A DNA stretch of 9,400 bases, taken from contig NIVA01000064.1 in assembly GCA_002254335.1 (NCBI GenBank), forward strand, positions 1 to 9,400. Direction: 5' to 3'. The DNA is from Bacteroidetes bacterium 4572_114 (GTDB lineage: Bacteria > Bacteroidota > Bacteroidia > Bacteroidales > 4484-276). Position 1 is the first letter of the stretch; every line of letters begins with the position of its first letter. Below are positions 1 through 6,856 of this stretch, piece by piece. The position numbers were made by a program, and so were the translations under genes. A model generated the notes under the pieces. It was not told the origin of the DNA, made no database searches, and saw only the letters and a list, made by a program, of their open reading frames with translations.

Positions 1-480
1 AAGAAAAAGGGTGATTGCGATTGGAACCAGGGTTTTGGGGAAACCGATGCCGCTGAGAAAATACAGTACGCCATAAATAACAATAAACCTATAGTTTCAC
101 CACCGCCCGGATACATTTTTGGTTACAAATCATATGAAGATATTGATTTGTTCGGTCATGAATTTGAAAATGAAAATGGTGAAAAACTCATTTTCTATAT
201 CGAAGATGCAAATGGGATCTTCCCAGACTCTGTGAAATGTTTGGATCCAGATGAAATGAATTTTCATTTCTATGGTGAAAGGGAAGTGATATACAACATC
301 CTGCCACGAGAATACAACAAACCACCTAACTGGATATTTATGGAATGCGATTTAGAAGGGCTGGAAGAGTTAAGTCCCGTAGGAGGTAATTATCCAACTA
401 TTCATCATCAGAATAAGCTCACCTATGCCACGAGGTACCTGGCGGCTATAGCCGTTATTGGCCCACCCATCGACTTGTAG
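1..480 (+). CDS. C-terminal end of an unrecognised protein (5' truncated by window edge)
   Basis: The frame is open from base 1 to a TAG at 478-480, giving at least 159 residues. A TTG at 148 is the first possible start codon inside the window, but the frame upstream of it is open and protein-like (KKKGDCDWNQGFGETDAAEK...), so the gene almost certainly begins to the left of the window. The visible part is rich in acidic and aromatic residues and has no membrane segment, no T9SS sorting domain and no motif I can assign. It ends in AAIAVIGPPIDL. The stop lies 25 bases before the next gene on the same strand, so the two may be co-transcribed. Function is unknown; I am confident only that it is coding. 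Confidence 0.7.
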   Translation, partial: KKKGDCDWNQGFGETDAAEKIQYAINNNKPIVSPPPGYIFGYKSYEDIDLFGHEFENENGEKLIFYIEDANGIFPDSVKCLDPDEMNFHFYGEREVIYNILPREYNKPPNWIFMECDLEGLEELSPVGGNYPTIHHQNKLTYATRYLAAIAVIGPPIDL

Positions 481-505
481 GTGTTAACCATTTACATTTC
501 ATGAT

Positions 506-2017
506 ATGATTAAAGTTTTACGACCGGTTTTACTTCTTGCTGTGCTTTTGTATTTAAGCCTTACAATACAGGGTCAACATTCCTTCGAAATATTTATCGA
601 TTCTGAGGATGATTGCATTTTATGGGAGGGCTGTGTGGATGATTCTGGCAATATTATTTTGGTTGGCGATATTGGCCAGTATGAAACAGGGGATTACGAT
701 GCCCTTGTGATGAAAGTATATCCTGATGGGGAATATATTACAATGCGTTTCGAGTTGATGGATACACTTAGTGTATTTAGCACAGTGGATGTCCTTGATA
801 ATGGCAATTATTTTATTACCGGTTCTTATAGCACACAGGCTCAATATTTGGGGAGGGACCATCTATGGGTAGTTATCCTGGATCAGGATTTGAACCTGGT
901 TGGCCGGAAATCATTCCTTGTTAAGGAGCCTTACATGGGGTATGGCACATCTGCCTGTTCACTGATCGACAACGAAGATAATGTGGTAGTTACCGCCCTG
1001 GTGATAAACGAGGATACAGAATCGAAAACAGCTTTTGCTGATTTTGGTTTCTATAAGTTTAATCAGGACGGGGATACGCTTTTAAGCCGGTATTATTCGT
1101 ACACATTGGATGAGCTTCCATTTGAATTGATGAAAATGCCCAACTCTGATGATTTGATGTTATTGGAAAGAGCAACCATGTATAATAACCATGTTGAATT
1201 AATGCAACTTGACCCTGAATTGAACATAATAAGTGTTAATCAATTATGGACCCTTGACATTACACTTTATGCTGATGTAAGCAGTGATTACTGGGTGTCG
1301 GATACCGAATTTCTGGTGTCAGGAAGAAGGCATTTGGATGACGATGATTCCGATGAGATTTGTATTGGTGTTTATCGGGTGGATACATCTGCAAATTTTC
1401 TGCAGGAATTGTTATTGGACAAGATGGATACAGTAGATTACCCTGCAAGGCGCAACAGTATGGCTTATGCCAACGATTCGTCCATTTACATCGGGGGCTT
1501 TCAAAGCTACGCCGAGCTTTGGCCAACCACACCTAATGTCGTAGAACTGTACATGATAGATAAGGACATGAACCTATTGGGGTATAAAGAATTGGGCGGG
1601 AAGTATTTCCAGGATGTTTGGGGGATAATAGCCACCGAAGATGATGGGTGCCTGATTTATTGCACAAGGTACTCTTCAACCGAAGTAGAGAGGGATGTGC
1701 AGATATGGAAGGTAAACAGGGAAGATATTAACATCATCACCCATGTTACAAACCCAAAGGTTTTGGAAGCTAACATTAGGGTATATCCTAACCCGGCCAC
1801 CGATCATGTTTTCATTCAACTGGGCCAATCCCAAACCTGGCAGGGGCTATCCCTCTCTATTTACACCATCAATGGCAAAAAGGTTTTTCAAAAACGTATT
1901 GACCAAACGGGCAGCCTGCTTGAAGCGGACATTACCAATCTGAAGCCCGATTATTACCTACTTTCAATTGACAACAAAAAGCAAAACATTTTTACAAGCA
2001 AAATATTAAAACAATGA
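506..2017 (+). CDS. T9SS-sorted secreted protein with predicted beta-propeller body
   Basis: 503 residues. A signal peptide is clear: basic MIKVLR, then a leucine-rich core, with likely cleavage around residue 22-24 (IQGQ). Residues about 43-400 contain seven spaced segments of the form D-x-G-N-hydrophobic strand-G (starting near 43, 94, 151, 210, 262, 319 and 374), several followed by a strand plus a 'D-x-D-G' turn such as ALVMKVYPDGE. I read this as a seven-bladed beta-propeller; that is inference from periodicity. Residues about 420-503 form a type A T9SS sorting domain, with VYPNPATD at 426-433, a YTINGKKV strand and a LKPDYYLLSI strand. The protein should be exported by Sec and then by T9SS, to be surface-attached or released. 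The start is the ATG at 506; the ATG at 501 meets a stop after two codons. No Shine-Dalgarno is visible. Its stop overlaps the next start (ATGA), suggesting translational coupling. The substrate or ligand is unknown. Confidence 0.85.
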   Translation: MIKVLRPVLLLAVLLYLSLTIQGQHSFEIFIDSEDDCILWEGCVDDSGNIILVGDIGQYETGDYDALVMKVYPDGEYITMRFELMDTLSVFSTVDVLDNGNYFITGSYSTQAQYLGRDHLWVVILDQDLNLVGRKSFLVKEPYMGYGTSACSLIDNEDNVVVTALVINEDTESKTAFADFGFYKFNQDGDTLLSRYYSYTLDELPFELMKMPNSDDLMLLERATMYNNHVELMQLDPELNIISVNQLWTLDITLYADVSSDYWVSDTEFLVSGRRHLDDDDSDEICIGVYRVDTSANFLQELLLDKMDTVDYPARRNSMAYANDSSIYIGGFQSYAELWPTTPNVVELYMIDKDMNLLGYKELGGKYFQDVWGIIATEDDGCLIYCTRYSSTEVERDVQIWKVNREDINIITHVTNPKVLEANIRVYPNPATDHVFIQLGQSQTWQGLSLSIYTINGKKVFQKRIDQTGSLLEADITNLKPDYYLLSIDNKKQNIFTSKILKQ

Positions 2018-3798
2018 AAAAAATTATATTAGTCATTTTAGCGACCCTTTCAGGGTATTTTACATACGGACAGATAGGAGAAATTAATTGTGTGTCTTGT
2101 TCGGATAATTACATCAATTTTACCAATTTTGCCAGTGGAATAGGAACAGATAACCGGGCTACAGGTAACCGTTCATTTGTAGGTGGTATGGGGAGCGATG
2201 CCCAGGGGAATTACTCTATTGCATTCGGGTACCGTGCCTATGCCGGTGGAACAAACTCCATCTCACTAGGTTACACCTCCAATGCCATAGGCATGTATTC
2301 TGTTGCCATCGGACGTCAATCGTATGCAAATGGACCCGCTGCATTTGCTCTGGGACTGGCATCAAATGCCCAGGCTGAATCGTCCTATGTGTTTGGCGAG
2401 TTTTTGAAAGCTACTGCAAGTGGCACGGTTACAATTGGCCATGGTGCTGGCACAGGCGAAAACTATCTCCTAAACGAAATACCAAATAGTTTAATGATGG
2501 GCATCAATAGTAATTTGCCCACTTTTTTCATTAGTGAATCTGATGGTTACGGAACCACCGGCACAATCGGCATAGGCAACATCACAGCCCCATTGGCAAA
2601 ACTCCATATAAAATCCGACGACGGGGAAGATGCCACACTGTTTCTGCAACCCACCGATTGGGACAACAATTTTGCAGAGCTACGTATTGGCACTACCGGG
2701 CATTCAATAAAGGCCGAAAAAGAAATTGGGCTTTCATTTGCCTCCGAAAATAATTTCATTTTCGAAAACGGCAACGTAGGCATAGGCACAACCTCGCCCG
2801 CACACCCACTACAGGTAAACGGCAACCTGATGATAAGCAACCAGGATGGCAGCCTCCTGTTTCAAGGTGATGATAAAGGCGAATGGGGAGAATGGGGCAT
2901 TGAGTACGAAAGTGGTGGGCTTAACTTCTGGAAACCTTATGGCAGCAATAATTTTGGAAACTATTTTCTGTTTCTTGCCGATGATGGTAATGTGGGGATT
3001 GGTACTGAGGATCCTGCTGCCAAACTCGATGTATGCGGCGACATCCGCTTTACCGGCCAGCTTTACGATGCCGAAGGTTTGTTTGAGCCAAGCCCGTGGG
3101 AAAAAGATGCCGGCGGGATTTTTTACAGCTCAGGTAATGTTGGGATAGGCACAAGCGAAGTGCCCACGGAGAAACTGGAAGTAGAAGGAAATATTAATTT
3201 CACCGGCAACCTGCTTCAAGACGGAGAACCGTTTGAAACCAGCAAATGGGGGGAAAATGAAAGTGCCCAGATTTTTTATAACAACGGGAACGTAGGCATA
3301 GGCACGGAAGAACCTGCAGGCCTGTTAAGCCTGTATAAAAACAACCCTGATGAAAACCTTGGTATTTCATTTGAAAATGGCGGTTCAACAAAGTACTGGA
3401 TAGGGCATAACGGCGGCGACAATGTTTTTTATCTTGGTGGCATAGGTGGTACAACACCAGGGTTGGGCGCAATTAATATTTTAGGTGGCAACGTAGGTAT
3501 CGGCAACAACAACCCCGGCAAAGCACTGGATGTAAATGGCGACATAAATTTTACCGGCGATTTATACGATAACGGCCAGTTGATTGATATTAACCTTTGG
3601 GAAGAAAATACAGAAGGAATACATTACAACCTGGGGAATGTGGGGATTGGTACTAACATTCCTGAGGCCCCACTACACATTAATTCAAATATCTGGGACA
3701 CAGATGCGGAATTTATCAAAGTTGAAAATAATGGTGTAAATGGGTCGGGGACGACCATTATTGGTAAACAAATTAGTGGAGGGCCAGTAATTATATAG
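2014..3798 (+). CDS. Tail-fibre/adhesin-like protein, N-terminal 594 residues (ended by in-frame TAG)
   Basis: Residues 1-19 are a signal peptide (MKKIILVILATLSGYFTYGQ). Residues about 50-145 are YadA-like head repeats of roughly 14 residues (NYSIAFGYRAYA, NSISLGYTSNAI, YSVAIGRQSYAN, AAFALGLASNAQ), which form a left-handed beta-roll in trimeric adhesins. From residue 183 on come repeated G-N-V-G-I-G-T modules, each followed by a P-x-x-x-L-x-V-x-G strand. The TAG at 3796-3798 is not a natural end. The same frame runs on without a gap for 215 codons into the coiled-coil tail typical of these proteins (next entry), so the intended product is about 810 residues. Family knowledge suggests a trimeric or multimeric surface fibre. 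There is no T9SS sorting domain, so the route past the outer membrane is unclear. A phage tail fibre is the alternative, but the signal peptide and non-phage neighbours argue against it. Confidence 0.8.
   Translation: MKKIILVILATLSGYFTYGQIGEINCVSCSDNYINFTNFASGIGTDNRATGNRSFVGGMGSDAQGNYSIAFGYRAYAGGTNSISLGYTSNAIGMYSVAIGRQSYANGPAAFALGLASNAQAESSYVFGEFLKATASGTVTIGHGAGTGENYLLNEIPNSLMMGINSNLPTFFISESDGYGTTGTIGIGNITAPLAKLHIKSDDGEDATLFLQPTDWDNNFAELRIGTTGHSIKAEKEIGLSFASENNFIFENGNVGIGTTSPAHPLQVNGNLMISNQDGSLLFQGDDKGEWGEWGIEYESGGLNFWKPYGSNNFGNYFLFLADDGNVGIGTEDPAAKLDVCGDIRFTGQLYDAEGLFEPSPWEKDAGGIFYSSGNVGIGTSEVPTEKLEVEGNINFTGNLLQDGEPFETSKWGENESAQIFYNNGNVGIGTEEPAGLLSLYKNNPDENLGISFENGGSTKYWIGHNGGDNVFYLGGIGGTTPGLGAINILGGNVGIGNNNPGKALDVNGDINFTGDLYDNGQLIDINLWEENTEGIHYNLGNVGIGTNIPEAPLHINSNIWDTDAEFIKVENNGVNGSGTTIIGKQISGGPVII
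2560..3654 (+). repeat. GNVGIGT module repeats inside the adhesin gene
   Basis: G-x-V/I-G-I-G modules begin at 2560 (GTIGIGN), 2770, 2986, 3133, 3286, 3487 and 3634, with a further outlier at 4093 (GQVGIGT). Spacings are 210, 216, 147, 153, 201 and 147 bases, suggesting two module sizes of about 50 and 70 residues. Three modules share a larger pattern: G-[DN]-I-x-F-T-G-x-L (3034, 3187 and 3538), then W-x-[EK], then a short linker and GNVGIG. Synonymous codon use is not uniform. The copies at 2986 and 3634 share aatgtggggattggtact exactly, while those at 2770 and 3286 share aacgtaggcataggcac. Confidence 0.85.
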
Positions 3799-4446
3799 CA
3801 GGCAGGTGATAATGACTTTCCCAATCAGGGATCAACTTTGAGTTTTATTCAAAAATCCAGAAATAATGATCAGGGCCTGAATATTTCTACATATACAGGT
3901 CTTGACCACGCTGTAAGATGGGTGAGTATATCAGCCATAACCAGCAGCTTAACTGTAAAAGCAAAAACAGGCCTTGTCCTGCAATCCGGCGGGACAGACC
4001 CCATTCACTTTGCAACCAATGGCAGCCCCGATGGCAGCCCCAATGGCAACCCAGATAGCGATGGCATATTAAGGATGGAAATAAATTCGGACGGCCAGGT
4101 GGGCATAGGGACAACAAACCATTTTGATATGGAAACCATGCTTACCGTTGCCGGTAAAATACATGCCAAAGAGATAAAAGTAACAGCAAACGCCGGTGGG
4201 GCCGACTTTGTGTTTGAAAATGATTACGACCTCCCCGGCATTTCGGAAGTCGAAAACTTCATAAAAACCAACAAGCACCTCCCCGATATCCCCTCAGCCG
4301 ATGAAATGATAACCAACGGCATAGATGTTGGCGAAATGCAAATCAAGCTCCTGCAAAAAATTGAAGAGCTGACATTGTATGTGATTGAACTGAAGAAGGA
4401 GAATGAGGAGATGCGGGGGGAAATCAATAAATTAAAAGAGGATTAA
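3799..4446 (+). CDS. C-terminal part of the tail-fibre/adhesin-like protein, after the in-frame TAG
   Basis: This segment is in the same frame as the preceding 594 codons and begins immediately after the TAG with QAGDNDFPNQGS. The TTG at 3838 is an unconvincing start: it has no ribosome binding site and lies inside continuous protein-like sequence. The segment carries one more GQVGIGT module (4093), a short Asp/Asn-Gly-Ser-Pro repeat, and a C-terminal region from about 4201. That region contains SEVENFIKTNKHLPDIPSAD and GIDVGEMQIKLLQKIEELTL and ends in a charged heptad coiled coil (about 4330-4443). This tail is very common at the end of GNVGIGT proteins in Bacteroidota, where it resembles the S74/endosialidase-type tail regions of fibre proteins and probably drives oligomerisation. 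If the TAG is real and not read through, the protein loses its oligomerisation tail. The stop TAA lies three bases before the next ATG. Confidence 0.75.
   Translation, partial: QAGDNDFPNQGSTLSFIQKSRNNDQGLNISTYTGLDHAVRWVSISAITSSLTVKAKTGLVLQSGGTDPIHFATNGSPDGSPNGNPDSDGILRMEINSDGQVGIGTTNHFDMETMLTVAGKIHAKEIKVTANAGGADFVFENDYDLPGISEVENFIKTNKHLPDIPSADEMITNGIDVGEMQIKLLQKIEELTLYVIELKKENEEMRGEINKLKED
4018..4065 (+). repeat. 12-base coding minisatellite (Asn/Asp-Gly-Ser-Pro)
   Basis: There are three consecutive 12-base units, aatggcagcccc, gatggcagcccc and aatggcaaccca, followed by a degenerate fourth, gatagcgatggc. They encode NGSP-DGSP-NGNP-DSDG. The unit is a multiple of three, so changes in copy number would keep the frame. 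It sits as a probable flexible linker just before the last GQVGIGT module. Confidence 0.8.
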
Positions 4447-4449
4447 ATT

Positions 4450-5490
4450 ATGAAACAAAAATACTTTATCTTGCTTATTTCATTAATAAGCGCCGTTGCT
4501 ACAATTGCACAAGATACTACATTAACAAATGAGTATTTTAAGCTAATAAAAACCTACAATACCCTCGATGAGGTGTACCTGGCCCACCCGGAACTGAAAC
4601 CCGCCCCCCCCCAAATAGTGATAAACGATGACGAGGTACTTTTTTATGATGATAGCAGGGAGGTGGTTAACCGGATGCCGGTGGTAAAAGAGGAGGAGAT
4701 ACCTGGAGATGATCCGAATTATGGAATTTATCCTGATTATATTAAAATCCATAGGAATTGCGGAATTATTGATGGTGAGTTGCTTGTAGTTTGGGAAAGT
4801 TACGGTTATTGGGATGCTAATCATATCATTCCGAAAAGCGCCCGTGTTTACAATAAAAAAGGAGTATTCATCACTTCCATTAAGCCTGCTCATCATGTAG
4901 TGGTTGCTCCTGATAAAAGGCATTTTGTTACTTATTATACTGGTGAAGGCAGAGGAGATACAGTTTTTGTTTATAGGATCAGTGGTAATTTAATTTGTGA
5001 AATTAGTAATGTGAGCAATTCAATAAACATTGATTTTATTGAAAGAAATCTAATAAAAATTCATGATCATGAGCAATTCAAAATGAAATATTTTAATTTT
5101 TCATGTGAATCAGACTACAATTTAAACTACCTCAAAGAACTAGGGATTAATAGTGTCTCCAATACATTCTATTCTCCTTCAGTTGGTCAGGTTTTAGTTT
5201 CTACATCAAGAAGTGGAATTTTTCTTTTAAACATTAGTAATGAATTACTTTGGAGAAAAAAAATTGAACTAATTGAGAAATGCATTTTTTTAGAAAATAG
5301 TAATACTCTTTTTGTTCAAACCAGAGAATCATATTCTATAAATAAACCAATAAAAAGGTCAATTATAATACTCGACTGTACGAACGGTTCGACCCTATAT
5401 GGTGATGAATTGGATAGCCTTTTAGAATTTAATAATAGTTACATAATCGTAAAGAAAGGAGGTAATTATTATGAGTATACGATTCTTTAA
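4450..5490 (+). CDS. Exported protein of unknown function
   Basis: 346 residues with a clear signal peptide (MKQKYFILLISLISAVATIA, cleavage probably before QD at 21-22). There is no lipobox cysteine at the cleavage site and no T9SS sorting domain, so a periplasmic location is the simplest reading. The mature part contains strand-rich segments such as GELLVVWESYGYWD, ARVYNKKGVFITSI and GIFLLNISNELLWRKKIELI. These resemble propeller or WD-like strands, but no family is recognisable. The start ATG is three bases after the adhesin stop, and the end overlaps the M23 gene by 20 bases, so it is embedded in the same unit. Base composition changes inside the gene: the first 90 or so codons are GC-richer (including a run of nine C at 4604-4612) and the remainder is clearly AT-rich. 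The name should stay 'hypothetical exported protein'. Confidence 0.75.
   Translation: MKQKYFILLISLISAVATIAQDTTLTNEYFKLIKTYNTLDEVYLAHPELKPAPPQIVINDDEVLFYDDSREVVNRMPVVKEEEIPGDDPNYGIYPDYIKIHRNCGIIDGELLVVWESYGYWDANHIIPKSARVYNKKGVFITSIKPAHHVVVAPDKRHFVTYYTGEGRGDTVFVYRISGNLICEISNVSNSINIDFIERNLIKIHDHEQFKMKYFNFSCESDYNLNYLKELGINSVSNTFYSPSVGQVLVSTSRSGIFLLNISNELLWRKKIELIEKCIFLENSNTLFVQTRESYSINKPIKRSIIILDCTNGSTLYGDELDSLLEFNNSYIIVKKGGNYYEYTIL
4604..4612 (+). repeat. C9 homopolymer inside the exported-protein gene
   Basis: Nine consecutive C bases encode part of P-A-P-P-Q (about residues 51-55). The reading frame is intact at this length. Such a tract is prone both to slipped-strand mutation and to sequencing-length error; loss or gain of one base would truncate the protein early. 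Confidence 0.8.
5455..5463 (+). promoter_or_regulatory. Strong Shine-Dalgarno for the M23 gene
   Basis: AAAGGAGGT lies seven bases before the ATG at 5471 and inside the last codons of the preceding gene. It supports the 5471 start and the 20-base gene overlap. It stands out because the other starts in this window (506, 2014, 4450) have no comparable motif, as is usual in Bacteroidota. Confidence 0.65.
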
Positions 5491-6856
5491 AGTATTGGTT
5501 ATATTATTTACTATTAATTTCAATTCAGTGGCTCAGTTATGGCCAATCATGCAAGATGACGACCCAAGCCGATATTTTATTTTAAATGGTACATTGGGAG
5601 AAATACATGATACAGGCGGTGATCATTTTCATGAAGGAATTGATATTGATTGCAATAACGATAGCATACCAATCAGACCTATTAGTGATGGAGAAGTCGC
5701 AGCAGTTTTTTCTAGTTCTGTTACTATTCGACATGATTTCCAAAATGGCGATTGGCAAAAGCAATCAAAATATTTACATATTAATCCTAATGTAAATACG
5801 GATTCAATAGTAGTCGCAGGTCAAACAATACTTGGATATGTAGATGGGGTTGGTTATAATACCCACTTACATCTTGAAATGAGAGTTTGGAATGGTAGTG
5901 ATTGGATAATTGTAAACCCGGTCAATAACAATAGTGGCTGGCAACTGAATTTACCTACAGGGCATGCAGATGGATATGCTCCCCAAATAAATGATATTTT
6001 AATTGAAGCATTGAACAATCAAAATAACAATGTCCCATCCGGATTTGATGTAATCGATCCCAACAACAATAATGGGGCAGTAACATTTCATACTGATTAC
6101 CTGAAAGTCCACATGAATTCTACTACTCCTCACAGCACACTATCTACCGGAACGCAATATAACTATCCCACCGAAAAAATTGTAGTTTGGGGAAATATTG
6201 GTTTTGTGGTAAATGCCCGTGATGTGGGTGTTAATTCCGCACCAGGATCTGGTTTAAGTTCAGGTGAAGGTCTTACAGTAACAAATATTGGGTACTCTTA
6301 TATTGATCAAAACAACAATGCTTTTGAAAAATATATTGTTGATTTTTCCGATTTTTTAGATGCAGAAACGGATCAAATAGGCCAATTTTTCCACATTCCA
6401 TACTTTAACCCCGAGCAAATGCCAAATCATTACCTATATGGCAATCACGACTTTATCGAATTAAGAAGTACAAATAACACCTACCTGCACATCCATCAAC
6501 AAATAAACGGGATACAAAGCAACGGCGTCTGGTTTACCAAGGCCGATAAAAATACCAATCACGTTTTTAACCAAACGCCCGGCCAGGCCCAGATAGCCGA
6601 TGCCAACGAATTTGCACTTTATTCGGATGGTGAACAAACATTAAACTTTTTTGTTTCGGATGCCGCCGGCCAGGAAGCAAATGAGGATCTGGATTTAATA
6701 GTTGACAACTTCATCCCCTTCATAAAAGAAGTAGAAATATATGATGACTGGAACCTTATCACTCCAGTTTATGAAGGGGAATGGGAATGGCAGAATGGGC
6801 AATATGTCTTTAGTGCGGTTCAAGCAAATTCCATAACACAAGATGAAGATATTTAG
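5471..6856 (+). CDS. Secreted M23 metallopeptidase, N-terminal part of a large M23/Ig-like/PKD/T9SS protein
   Basis: Residues 1-21 form a signal peptide (MSIRFFKVLVILFTINFNSVA). Residues about 35-145 are an M23 (LytM/lysostaphin-type) Zn peptidase domain with its ligands in place: H54-x-x-x-D58 in FHEGID and H132-L-H134 in THLHLE. It also has the family's YLHI strand and a G-x-x-I-L-G-Y-V-D-G turn. M23 enzymes cut peptide cross-bridges of peptidoglycan or other glycine-rich peptides; the intact ligands suggest an active catalytic domain. Residues about 220-440 look like the beta-rich/Ig-like region usual after M23 in Bacteroidota (FVVNARDVGVNS, QTLNFFVSDAAGQ, LIVDNFIPFIKEVEI). The TAG at 6854-6856 falls inside an Ig-like domain that continues in the same frame, so the true gene appears to span 5471-8809 (about 1110 codons). 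Its later parts are in the next three entries. As it stands, the product would be a 461-residue enzyme without a sorting domain. Confidence 0.85.
   Translation: MSIRFFKVLVILFTINFNSVAQLWPIMQDDDPSRYFILNGTLGEIHDTGGDHFHEGIDIDCNNDSIPIRPISDGEVAAVFSSSVTIRHDFQNGDWQKQSKYLHINPNVNTDSIVVAGQTILGYVDGVGYNTHLHLEMRVWNGSDWIIVNPVNNNSGWQLNLPTGHADGYAPQINDILIEALNNQNNNVPSGFDVIDPNNNNGAVTFHTDYLKVHMNSTTPHSTLSTGTQYNYPTEKIVVWGNIGFVVNARDVGVNSAPGSGLSSGEGLTVTNIGYSYIDQNNNAFEKYIVDFSDFLDAETDQIGQFFHIPYFNPEQMPNHYLYGNHDFIELRSTNNTYLHIHQQINGIQSNGVWFTKADKNTNHVFNQTPGQAQIADANEFALYSDGEQTLNFFVSDAAGQEANEDLDLIVDNFIPFIKEVEIYDDWNLITPVYEGEWEWQNGQYVFSAVQANSITQDEDI

Noticed and set aside
2547..2840. Minus-strand open frame of 97 codons
   Set aside because: It is antisense to the repeat modules and protein-unlike; other minus-strand frames at 620-862, 1260-1532 and 3200-3472 were rejected for the same reason.
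2846..3148. Plus-strand alternative frame of 100 codons within the adhesin gene
   Set aside because: It overlaps GNVGIGT modules in the true frame; it is a by-product of repetitive coding sequence.
3838..3840. TTG as an independent start for the adhesin tail
   Set aside because: There is no ribosome binding site, and continuous protein-like sequence lies between the TAG and this codon; a split gene is more likely.
2014..4446. Prophage tail-fibre gene
   Set aside because: It has a Sec signal peptide, and none of its neighbours are phage genes; two carry T9SS sorting domains.
4543..4923. Minus-strand open frame of 126 codons opposite the exported-protein gene
   Set aside because: It has no family signature, no start signal, and the opposite strand has a clear signal peptide and operon spacing.
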